The translations under genes were made by a program, and so were the position numbers. A stretch of 7,363 bases of DNA, taken from NCBI GenBank assembly GCA_964484125.1, contig CAZAEK010000052.1, forward strand, positions 1 to 7,363. Direction: 5' to 3'. Source of the DNA: DSSM01 sp964484125. GTDB taxonomy: Bacteria > Bacteroidota > Ignavibacteria > Tepidaquicellales > Tepidaquicellaceae. The notes beneath the pieces were generated by a model. It worked only from the letters and a program-made list of their open reading frames with translations. It did not search any database and was not told where the DNA came from. Below are positions 1 to 5,704 of this stretch, one piece after another (position 1 is the stretch's first letter; each line of letters begins with the position of its first letter).

Positions 1-77
1 ATTGAAGGATTTGCAAAAATGTTTAGATTCATAAGCAATCCTAAAACTATAAATGGAGCTATTGAAATTTTCTTCAT
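1..77 (-). CDS. Exported protein, N-terminal fragment only
   Basis: An ATG at 77 on the minus strand opens a frame of 25 codons that runs off the left edge of the window. The encoded start, MKKISIAPFIVLGLLMNLNI followed by FANPS, is a classic signal peptide: two lysines, a hydrophobic stretch of about 16 residues, and a likely cleavage site after FA. The ATG lies 29 bases after the cassette boundary at 106/107, behind an A-rich leader, just as in the other cassettes. The mature protein is outside the window, so its function cannot be judged. Confidence 0.7.
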   Translation of the reverse strand, partial: MKKISIAPFIVLGLLMNLNIFANPS

Positions 78-106
78 GATTTTTATTTTTTTATAGTGAC
101 GCCTAA

Positions 107-286
107 CGGCAGCAGGGCTGACGCAGTTTTTGAAAAATTCCGCGCAGCGGAAAAAATTTTTCAAAAATTGACGTCAGTCCGGTGTTGTACGATGGTGCCG
201 AGCGTAGCGAGGCGCCGAGTGCAGCACCGGCGTCAGCCCTGCTGTCGTTGTTCAAGATGCCGAGCGCAGCGAGGTATCTTGAACAA
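107..286 (-). repeat. ORF-less cassette, copy 1 (180 bp)
   Basis: This 180-bp unit is identical to 5705-5884, and identity extends over the shared boundary bases to 103-290 against 5701-5888. Read on the minus strand it starts just after G with TTGTTCAAGAT (286 downward). After a 17-base centre (259-275) comes the complement ATCTTGAACAAC (247-258), which is the R'' arm of its own attC-like site. The site's outer arms are 231-249 and 105-123 (18 of 19 pair). Inside are two more hairpins: 127-167, with stem ends CCGC/GCGG and a T/A-rich stem, and 179-230, with ends 179-190 and 219-230. It therefore looks like a complete cassette made of almost nothing but its recombination site. The reading frames across it are by-products of the palindromes. 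It could carry a promoter or a structured RNA, but no TAnnTTTG element is visible in it. Confidence 0.75.
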
Positions 287-348
287 CGTTACGCTTTACG
301 AATTTGCGACGTTTCGGAGCAATTTTCGTAAAGCGATTGTTCGATGAA
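287..348 (-). other. attC-like site of the exported protein/Rpn cassette
   Basis: On the minus strand this reads R'' arm TTCATCGAAC (339-348), spacer AAT, L'' arm (319-335), a loop of about 11 bases, L' arm (292-307), spacer TAAC, then G|TT at 286/287. The L'' and L' arms pair over 16 positions with one bulge. The R'' arm complements the first ten bases of its own cassette (minus GTTCGATGAA, at 1826-1835), as expected of an integron cassette. The next module (107-286) begins directly at the G|TT point. The central bases of the core (TCGAAC) depart from the RYYYAAC consensus by one purine. Confidence 0.65.
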
Positions 349-369
349 TTTCTATTTGGACTCCGCTGT

Positions 370-1290
370 TTACTCTGATGGTAGGTTGTTTCGTAAATCT
401 TCAACCTCTGATACTGACAGACCTGTTGCTTGCGAAATCTGATCATTATTCAGACCTAACTTTATCAGTTCAAGTGCAACTTTAATTGCTTTTTTTCTTT
501 CGCCTATTTTCTCGCCCTCTTTTTCTGCTTTTGCCCTCTCTTCTTTAATTTTTTCTTCTTGTTCAATCCGCACTGTGTCAGCGATACTTGCCTCTGTATG
601 AAGATTGTCTAAAAAACGATCGTATTTTTTCTTCTCGTCATCAGGCAAATTATTGACAATCATTTTTTCCCTGACGGCTTTCATTCCTTTGGCTTTGAAA
701 GTATCCAAAACTTCATTGTTTTTGAAAAAATAAATCCATTCGTCCAATGGTTCGTTAATTATGTCGTTAAATCTTGTTGTTTGGATTAAGTAATATTCAG
801 GATAGGCTTCCTGAACGGTTGGCTTTTTGAGTAATTCTTGTTGTGTCTTAGTTAGTTCGAGTTCTTTCTTAGTGTGCAGTCCAGTGAACTTAGTTTGACC
901 TATATAGATGTAGTCATCTCCCTTACCTAACCCAAAGTAGATGATGCTAACTGCAATGACCTTTTTGATATCTGAATATGGCTTGCCGATCTCCAAGTAT
1001 TCCGTTATTGCTTTTGAAGTGCCAAAAAGCATTCGCATGAGGTAGTCTAACTCTCTTGTGTTTTGTATCTCAATGATGATGTGCTCACCTTTTGAGTTCT
1101 CAGCATACAAGTCAACCCGATTAAATTTTTCGTCTTCCTCCTCTTGGTTGCTTTCGCTTTCCAAAAGCCCTTCGATTTTTATATCCTCTTTGAGTAACTC
1201 AGAAAGGAAGCCTTCGAGGATGTCAAAATTCTTTTTGTCTCGCAGCATTTTCTTGGCTGCCCAATCAAAACGGATATGTTTCTTTGCCAT
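370..1290 (-). CDS. Rpn family PD-(D/E)XK nuclease (recombination-promoting/transposase-like)
   Basis: This encodes 306 residues with the Rpn/PDDEXK_2 layout. Family members are DNA endonucleases of the PD-(D/E)XK fold that stimulate RecA-independent recombination or act in phage defence. The N-terminal signature RFDWAAKKMLRDKKNFDILE is followed by the catalytic core: D60 in FNRVD, and E74 and Q76 in IIIEIQ, the ExQ variant typical of this family. The C-terminal tail is a charged helix (about 245-275) followed by a helix-turn-helix-like segment (NNDQISQATGLSVSEVEDL). I take ATG at 1290 as the start. A TTG at 1308 is in frame, but it overlaps the promoter -7 element, and the paralogue at 2649-3533 starts at the same MAKK. 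The stop lies about 20 bases before the attC-like site. It shares a cassette with the exported protein at 1413-1802, but has its own promoter. Confidence 0.85.
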   Translation of the reverse strand: MAKKHIRFDWAAKKMLRDKKNFDILEGFLSELLKEDIKIEGLLESESNQEEEDEKFNRVDLYAENSKGEHIIIEIQNTRELDYLMRMLFGTSKAITEYLEIGKPYSDIKKVIAVSIIYFGLGKGDDYIYIGQTKFTGLHTKKELELTKTQQELLKKPTVQEAYPEYYLIQTTRFNDIINEPLDEWIYFFKNNEVLDTFKAKGMKAVREKMIVNNLPDDEKKKYDRFLDNLHTEASIADTVRIEQEEKIKEERAKAEKEGEKIGERKKAIKVALELIKLGLNNDQISQATGLSVSEVEDLRNNLPSE

Positions 1291-1305
1291 TTTATTATTT
1301 TGTCG

Positions 1306-1313
1306 CAAAAGTA
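1306..1313 (-). promoter_or_regulatory. Bacteroidota-type promoter -7 element of the first Rpn gene
   Basis: The minus strand reads TACTTTTG, a match to the Bacteroidota -7 consensus TAnnTTTG, 15 bases before the ATG at 1290. The same TACTTTTGCGA string sits at the same place before the second Rpn gene. No clear TTTG-type -33 element is visible about 19 bases upstream (the bases there are CGTT), so this promoter may be weaker than the second one. Confidence 0.5.
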
Positions 1314-1412
1314 CGTCAAAATTTTGTCTTTGAACGCTATTTTACTATCACACAAACAAGATAACTACTATACCCAGAAAGAGGTTCGTCTTTAATTTCC
1401 AAGTAGTAATAC

Positions 1413-1802
1413 TTATTGTTTATTATCATTCGCAATTGGAAATCCGTCCATAGACTTGAAGCCTAATTGCTCTAATTCTTTATTGATTTGGTTCAAGTAT
1501 TCTGAATTTAAAATTGAAGACTGGGCAAATGTGACTACACCTTCCCTATACGCCACTCTATTTGTCAAAGTCCATTCTCCTTTTTTGATGACTTTTGAAT
1601 ATAAGTACGAATTGCCTTGACTTTCAGTCAGATATTTTTCGTATGTATATCCATAAGAGCGTAATTTTTTATCGAAACAACTCACGTTGGAGCATTTTGC
1701 GAAAGTAGATATTTGGGAAATCGTGAATGACGTTTGTCCTATTACATCCACACATAAGAAATTTGTAATCAGGATTACCAAAATCAAAAAATGCTGTTTC
1801 AT
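1413..1802 (-). CDS. Small exported protein of unknown function
   Basis: This encodes 129 residues that I do not recognise. Residues 1 to about 22 (MKQHFLILVILITNFLCVDV plus IG) form a signal peptide with a probable cleavage before Gln23. No lipobox is present, so the protein is probably periplasmic or secreted. The mature part has two cysteines close together (FAKCSNVSCFDKK, about 37 and 42) that could form a disulfide, a Tyr-rich middle (YGYTYEKYL) and a hydrophilic tail. The ATG at 1802 lies 32 bases inside the cassette boundary (1834/1835), behind an A-rich leader without a Shine-Dalgarno site or visible promoter. It is the lead gene of the cassette whose second gene is the Rpn nuclease, 122 bases downstream. 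Confidence 0.65.
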   Translation of the reverse strand: MKQHFLILVILITNFLCVDVIGQTSFTISQISTFAKCSNVSCFDKKLRSYGYTYEKYLTESQGNSYLYSKVIKKGEWTLTNRVAYREGVVTFAQSSILNSEYLNQINKELEQLGFKSMDGFPIANDNKQ

Positions 1803-1834
1803 TATATTGTTTTTAAATTTGTGATTTCATCGAA

Positions 1835-1898
1835 CGGCTCGTGCAGCTGCTGTGCCGTCCCTCGTGGCGGCATAGGCTGCTACACCATGTTAGTGGAT
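1835..1898 (-). other. attC-like site of the MntA/HepT cassette
   Basis: On the minus strand this reads R'' arm ATCCACTAAC (1889-1898), spacer ATG, then arms beginning GTGTAGCAGCC and ending GCAGCTGCAC. These fold into an imperfect hairpin around CGCCACGAGGGACG, followed by spacer GAGCC and G|TT at 1834/1835. The R'' arm is an exact complement of the first ten bases of its own cassette (minus GTTAGTGGAT, from 2563 downward). The HepT stop codon ends only three bases before the site. It is the shortest of the sites, at 64 bases, within the usual attC size range. Confidence 0.7.
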
Positions 1899-1901
1899 GT
1901 T

Positions 1902-2246
1902 TTATTTTTCTTTTTCAATAATTATTTCAATTTGATTTTTTAAAACTGGAATGATATTTTTTACTACATCCCATACAATGGAATAATCAACTCCCATATA
2001 ATCATGAATCAGTTTGTCTCTCATACCCGCCATATTTCTCCAGGATATTTCAGACCATTTCACCTTAAAATCTGCCGGAACTTTCTTGGTCGCTTCACCG
2101 ATTATTTCAATACTCCTTACAATTGCTCGCTTCAGCGTTTCATCATCCAATAATTTGTCTTTGGTCATATTTTTATCAATGACAGAAACAATATAATTAC
2201 ATTCATCTAGAATATGATGTAAATAATCCAGCGGTGATTTAGACAT
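1902..2246 (-). CDS. hepT: HepT-like toxin of type VII toxin-antitoxin system (DUF86)
   Basis: This 114-residue, mostly helical protein carries the HEPN/HepT signature RX4HXY as R76-DKLI-H81-D-Y83. Family members are metal-independent RNases acting in the cytoplasm. In characterised MntA/HepT pairs, the nucleotidyltransferase partner neutralises HepT by adding AMP to the tyrosine of this motif, here Y83. The segment WSEISWRNMAGMRDKLIHDY is a highly typical DUF86 block. The ATG at 2246 lies inside the end of the partner gene (8-base overlap), indicating translational coupling. The pair alone fills its cassette, with the antitoxin first. Toxin-antitoxin pairs are common in chromosomal integron arrays, where they are thought to stabilise the array. 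Confidence 0.88.
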   Translation of the reverse strand: MSKSPLDYLHHILDECNYIVSVIDKNMTKDKLLDDETLKRAIVRSIEIIGEATKKVPADFKVKWSEISWRNMAGMRDKLIHDYMGVDYSIVWDVVKNIIPVLKNQIEIIIEKEK

Positions 2247-2535
2247 ATTCTACTTCCTTTAAAATTTTCGGTCCAATATATGGGCTCAGTCCATTTTTTG
2301 TCACTACTTCTACTTTTTCCCCTTCAAAAATTGCTTCAAGTAAGTAGCAGGCTTCCATAAAATTATTAAAACTCTCTTTATCCTCTTCAAAAGCAATCAA
2401 TAAATCAATATCACTTTTTTCATGCTGCTCTTCTCGCACATAAGAGCCAAATAATCCAATTGCACGTATTCCCAATTTTTTAATTTGAGATTTATTTTGA
2501 TAGATTCGCTGTTTTATGATTTTTTTTGTTAACAT
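2239..2535 (-). CDS. mntA: MntA-like minimal nucleotidyltransferase antitoxin
   Basis: This encodes 98 residues with the polymerase-beta nucleotidyltransferase motif GSX10DXD: G30-S31 in LFGSY, then D42 and D44 in SDIDLLI. The family uses ATP and magnesium to AMPylate the HepT partner and so blocks its RNase activity. The position that usually carries the third catalytic Asp appears to be Glu76 (KVEVVT), a conservative change. I chose ATG at 2535. The open frame continues upstream to 2631, but that extension runs through the attC-like site of the neighbouring cassette and is not coding. The chosen start lies 27 bases inside the cassette boundary at 2562/2563, behind an A-rich leader. The gene overlaps hepT by 8 bases. 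Confidence 0.87.
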   Translation of the reverse strand: MLTKKIIKQRIYQNKSQIKKLGIRAIGLFGSYVREEQHEKSDIDLLIAFEEDKESFNNFMEACYLLEAIFEGEKVEVVTKNGLSPYIGPKILKEVEYV

Positions 2536-2562
2536 CTTTTTTTGTTTTTTAATATCCACTAA

Positions 2563-2644
2563 CGGATGGCTTGCTGCCGTGCCGCCGTGTGTTGGGTTTG
2601 CGGGCTGGCTGTTCGGCGGCATGGACAGCAAGCCTTTGCTGGGC
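2563..2644 (-). other. attC-like site of the lipoprotein/Rpn cassette
   Basis: On the minus strand this reads R''-like core GCCCAGC (2638-2644), spacer AAA, L'' arm 2614-2634, a GC-rich loop of 26 bases, L' arm 2568-2587, spacer ATCC and G|TT at 2562/2563. The arms (GGCTTGCTG...GCCGCCG against CGGCGGC...CAGCAAGCC) pair almost fully over 20 positions with one bulge. The core has AGC instead of AAC. Unlike the other sites, its R'' arm does not complement the start of the cassette it closes. The GC-rich stem contrasts strongly with the AT-rich flanks and could also act as a transcription terminator for the Rpn gene. Confidence 0.6.
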
Positions 2645-2648
2645 GATT

Positions 2649-3533
2649 TTATTTATTTGTCTGGTTTTCAATTATTTGCAAAACTCGTTGTTCCGAAATT
2701 TTGAGAGACTTCGCAATGATTTCAACGGGAACTCCATTTTCGTAAAACCCTAAAACCGCTTCGATTTCTTTATTTTCTTCACCCTTCTTTATCAAATCCT
2801 GCGCATCTGCCATTTTGGTGTGCTGGTCACTGGCGATGTCCCGAAGTTCTTTCAAATATTTTTTATATTCTTTTGCCTCTTTTTCATTCAGTTTCATCTC
2901 GTCCAGTTTCTCGCCTGCGGCTTTCAAACCTCTCGCTGAGAAGTCATTTTTGATTTCGGCGTTTTTGAAAAAGTAAATCCATTCGTCGAGTTTGTCTTTC
3001 ACCCGATTTCCGAACTTGCCAACCTTGATTACCCAATATTCAGGGAAAATCTCGTGGACACTATTCTTCTTGTAAAGTTCGATTTGTTTGTCGGCAAGGG
3101 TGAGAATATCGTGTTTATGGATACCCTTGAACACGGTCGTGCCGTAATAAACGTAGTCCTTTCCTTGCCCTAAATCGAAATAGGCAATCGTCACCGAAAT
3201 TACTTTTTTGACCTCAGCGTAGGGTTGACCTTCTTTGACGTGTTCGGTGATGACTTTCGACGTGCCGTAGAGCATCCGATGGAAGTAATCGTATTCCTTG
3301 CTGTTTTGAACTTCGACGATGACCAACTCGCCGCTTGCAAACTCCACAAGCACGTCCACTCGGTTGAACTTGTCGTCCTCCGTTTCCTTGTTGCTCTCGC
3401 TGTCAAGGACTTGCTTGATTTTTACTTCTTCTCTGAGCAATTCCGAAAGGAAACCTTCGAGGATGTCGAAGTTGGCTTTGTGGCGAAGCATTTTTTTCAT
3501 CGCCCAGTCGAAGCGGACTAGCTTTTTTGCCAT
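2649..3533 (-). CDS. Rpn family PD-(D/E)XK nuclease, second paralogue
   Basis: This encodes 294 residues, clearly paralogous to the protein at 370-1290. The N-terminus MAKKLVRFDWAMKKMLRHKA and the block NFDILEGFLSELL are shared, and the catalytic residues fall at the same positions (D60 in FNRVD, E74 and Q76 in VIVEVQ). The middle has the usual family features (YAEVKKVISVTIAYFDLGQG, KLDEWIYFFKNAEI), and the C-terminus ends with a short helix-turn-helix-like segment (PVEIIAKSLKISEQRVLQII). The start is ATG at 3533. The in-frame TTG at 3554 overlaps the -7 promoter element. The gene looks GC-richer than its neighbours, which suggests a different origin from the rest of the array. The stop lies about 5 bases from the attC-like site. 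Confidence 0.87.
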   Translation of the reverse strand: MAKKLVRFDWAMKKMLRHKANFDILEGFLSELLREEVKIKQVLDSESNKETEDDKFNRVDVLVEFASGELVIVEVQNSKEYDYFHRMLYGTSKVITEHVKEGQPYAEVKKVISVTIAYFDLGQGKDYVYYGTTVFKGIHKHDILTLADKQIELYKKNSVHEIFPEYWVIKVGKFGNRVKDKLDEWIYFFKNAEIKNDFSARGLKAAGEKLDEMKLNEKEAKEYKKYLKELRDIASDQHTKMADAQDLIKKGEENKEIEAVLGFYENGVPVEIIAKSLKISEQRVLQIIENQTNK

Positions 3534-3551
3534 TGCGCAAGTTTCTTTTCG

Positions 3552-3582
3552 CAAAAGTACAAGAATTGAGTTTCAAAGCAAA
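3552..3582 (-). promoter_or_regulatory. Bacteroidota-type promoter of the second Rpn gene
   Basis: The minus strand carries TTTG (3579-3582), a 19-base spacer and TACTTTTG (3552-3559), matching the Bacteroidota -33 TTTG and -7 TAnnTTTG elements at the normal spacing. The ATG follows 18 bases after the -7 element. The element lies in the 97-base gap downstream of the lipoprotein gene, so the nuclease can be expressed independently of its cassette mate. Confidence 0.6.
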
Positions 3583-3630
3583 GTGCAACTCTTTATTGCT
3601 GTCTGGTGTAAACCTAAGTGACTTAAATAT

Positions 3631-4020
3631 TTAGTTATCAGGCTGAATTTTAGCTCGAATAAATTCCATTGGAAGATCAACATAATTTCCTGGATATGTT
3701 GATAAGAATCTGTTTTTTAGAGTTGCCTTTATATCATACCTTTCTTTGGTGTCATCATCAAACTTAAAGAATAAAATATTTGCATCCAATTCCCACGTTC
3801 CATGCACTTCTATGTCGCTATCAAAACCTTTCTTAACAAGCTTTTTGTTTGGCAAGAGTATGTAGAAAGCAGATGAAGTCTTCCACCTATCAATAAGATA
3901 TTCTGCTTGAACAGGGTTTTCCGCGGTTACTTCCCTCGCTGCTTCTTTACATGATATAAAGAAAACTAAACTTAGAAAAATAACGCCAAAAAAAGATTTG
4001 GGAAAAAGATTCTTTCGCAT
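3631..4020 (-). CDS. Small lipoprotein, possibly lipocalin-like
   Basis: This encodes 129 residues. The N-terminus has a basic start (MRKN), a hydrophobic stretch and a lipobox FFISC with Cys24 as the lipidated residue, so it is probably an envelope lipoprotein. The mature part (YLIDRWKTSSAF..., VHGTWELDANILFFKFDD..., MEFIRAK) has alternating hydrophobic residues and two conserved-looking Trp positions, as in small lipocalin-like beta-barrel domains of Bacteroidota. That assignment is only a resemblance. The ATG at 4020 lies 89 bases inside the cassette boundary, longer than the other lead genes. A TACTTTTC string just before the ATG resembles a -7 element but is too close to be convincing for a transcript with a leader. 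Confidence 0.65.
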   Translation of the reverse strand: MRKNLFPKSFFGVIFLSLVFFISCKEAAREVTAENPVQAEYLIDRWKTSSAFYILLPNKKLVKKGFDSDIEVHGTWELDANILFFKFDDDTKERYDIKATLKNRFLSTYPGNYVDLPMEFIRAKIQPDN

Positions 4021-4109
4021 GTGAAAAGTATTTTTTGATTCTTTTTACAGAATTATTCCTACTCCTGCTCAAAGCGATTCTATGGTTTCATGTATTTCGC
4101 TTTGTCTAA

Positions 4110-4236
4110 CGGTTAAGGCTAAAAGCTGGCGGGCATTATGGCACACTCTCTGTCAACCTGCGATGAAGTTTATTAGCTGCTCTACCCTTCACATTACCTC
4201 TTTCTGCCCGCTTGATTTTAGCCTTTGTTAGTAGCC
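4110..4236 (-). other. attC-like site of the TolB-like protein cassette
   Basis: This is the clearest site by core sequence. The minus strand reads R'' arm GGCTACTAAC (4227-4236), spacer AAA, L'' arm 4205-4223, a variable centre of about 70 bases, L' arm 4117-4135, spacer TTAACC, then R' core G|TTAGAC, which fits the attC consensus GTTRRRY. The L arms (GGCTAAAA...GCGGGCA) pair at 16 of 19 positions. The R'' arm is an exact complement of the first ten bases of its own cassette (minus GTTAGTAGCC, 5696-5705). The length is 127 bases, like the long attC sites of chromosomal integrons. Confidence 0.72.
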
Positions 4237-4263
4237 GTAATTCATTAGAAATAAGATAAATAA

Positions 4264-5679
4264 TTAGTTGCCTATAATTATTTTATATGTTGAAAAATCA
4301 TTTTTTTCATTTACTATTACTAGGAAATATACCCCATTGGGAAGATTTCCTTTCTCAATCGGTATTTCATTTCCCGTAAGATCATTTACTGAATGAACTA
4401 ATCTGCCGAAAACATCATATAGTTTAATATTGCACTTTGTCATAGATGGTTTTACAAAAATTGTTTCACCGTTATTCGGGTTTGGGAAAATAGAATATGT
4501 ATTAGATACTTCTTGTTGAATTTCACTATTTAAAAGTAATTCACCCAAAGGAGATGAGAATTTTATCATTTGAATTATTCCATCATCATTAAGAGTACTG
4601 TCTTCAAGAAATCCTATAATAAATTGTCCGTCTGGAGACCAACTAACATCTACTGCGAAAGCTTTGCCAACAAATTCAGGATGTCCTGTAAGATTGTAGT
4701 AGGTCAAGCGTTGTTGTTGTGATCCATCTGATTTCATAATCCAATAATCCATTGCTTTATTTGAATTGTCCCTTGTACTTCCATATACAATATATTGTCC
4801 ATTGGGACTATAACTTGCATGTTCGTTATAGTCGATGGTAGCCAAAGGTGTAACTACTTGAGTAGATAATTTCATGCTGTAAATCTTGCAGTTTCCTAAT
4901 GGAACAACGTGTTTGTTCCAATTTGACATAAACAGTAATCCTGTCCCATCTGGCGAAAAGCCATGATTTTCATACATTACTGAATCATTGGGAATATATT
5001 CAATAATATTTGACAATGAAGGATTCCCAAGTATATCAAATGAGAAATCTGCAGTTTTTAATTTAAAAGCTCCAAAAGTTTTTCCTAATGGCCATAGTTG
5101 TGCGGGTTCATACATTTCGCTCCAACTTAGTTTGGTTCCATCATGAGAAAAATGGGGGTGAAGTGAGCCTATACTATCTGAAACGGGGTTGTTGGTCAGT
5201 TGATAAAATTGTGTCCCACTCGAATCCATAAGCCATAAATCGTTGTAAACACCTTTACCGGGTGTTGAAAAATTAGAACTTCCAGGATGTGTATTCTTTT
5301 CTGCCTGAAAAACGATCCAATTACCTGACGGATGCCAAGCCGGATTTCCGCAATGTTTAGAGAACAGAGGATTGGTACAAGTTAAACAAGACATGGCACT
5401 TCCATCGGGGTTCATCTTATAAACCTCGAAATATCCTGTTTGGTTATTATCATAAACGATAGTATTATTGGAACCCCAGTCAACACGCCCACCATCCATT
5501 GAGATGTTATAAATAGAATCTAATCTACAATCTCGAATGCAAATCGTGTCATTTTCTCCTGTTTCACAAATGTCATTTCCGCATGTTTGTGAGCTAAGAA
5601 TGTTACTTAAGAGGCATAGTTGTGTTACTAATGCCAACTTAAACAATGTGTATGTTTTGAAATATCTGAATTTTGTCAT
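4264..5679 (-). CDS. Secreted TolB/WD40-like beta-propeller protein with T9SS sorting domain
   Basis: This encodes 471 residues. A signal peptide covers 1 to about 31, followed by a small Cys motif (CGNDICETGENDTICIRDC, Cys 33, 38, 47, 51). A series of PD40/TolB-type beta-propeller blades follows, visible from repeated units such as PAWHPSGNWIVF, PHFSHDGTKLSW, HGFSPDGTGLLF, ASYSPNGQYIVY and VSWSPDGQFIIG. Residues from about 392 to the end (YSIFPNPNNGE..., KLYDVFGRLV, LPNGVYFLVI) form a type A Por secretion C-terminal domain, which directs export across the outer membrane by the Type IX system found in Bacteroidota. It is probably cell-surface or secreted, and its substrate is unknown. The ATG at 5679 lies 25 bases inside the cassette boundary, and no promoter is visible. 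It is the only gene of its cassette and is unusually large for one. Confidence 0.85.
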   Translation of the reverse strand: MTKFRYFKTYTLFKLALVTQLCLLSNILSSQTCGNDICETGENDTICIRDCRLDSIYNISMDGGRVDWGSNNTIVYDNNQTGYFEVYKMNPDGSAMSCLTCTNPLFSKHCGNPAWHPSGNWIVFQAEKNTHPGSSNFSTPGKGVYNDLWLMDSSGTQFYQLTNNPVSDSIGSLHPHFSHDGTKLSWSEMYEPAQLWPLGKTFGAFKLKTADFSFDILGNPSLSNIIEYIPNDSVMYENHGFSPDGTGLLFMSNWNKHVVPLGNCKIYSMKLSTQVVTPLATIDYNEHASYSPNGQYIVYGSTRDNSNKAMDYWIMKSDGSQQQRLTYYNLTGHPEFVGKAFAVDVSWSPDGQFIIGFLEDSTLNDDGIIQMIKFSSPLGELLLNSEIQQEVSNTYSIFPNPNNGETIFVKPSMTKCNIKLYDVFGRLVHSVNDLTGNEIPIEKGNLPNGVYFLVIVNEKNDFSTYKIIIGN

Positions 5680-5704
5680 TGTTTATTTTTTTTATGGCTA
5701 CTAA

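Noticed and set aside
96..347. Open frame across the first ORF-less unit (and its twin at 5673-5930, plus the minus frame 5701-6051)
   Set aside because: The translations are low-complexity, Cys/Arg-rich products of hairpins. The frames cross recombination boundaries, and the identity is in the DNA palindromes rather than in a conserved protein.
1291..1308. TTG starts for the two Rpn genes (1308 and 3554)
   Set aside because: Both TTG codons lie in the promoter -7 element TACTTTTG. The ATG codons give the conserved MAKK start in both paralogues.
2536..2631. Longer start for the MntA-like protein
   Set aside because: The extra 32 residues are encoded by the attC-like hairpin of the neighbouring cassette and have no family match. 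ATG at 2535 gives the normal family N-terminus.
3200..3621. Other frames overlapping the second Rpn gene on both strands
   Set aside because: These are shadow frames of a long, well-supported gene with no recognisable domains or leader.
4021..4035. TACTTTTC before the lipoprotein gene as a promoter
   Set aside because: It ends only about four bases before the ATG, deviates from TAnnTTTG at the last base, and shows no clear -33 element.
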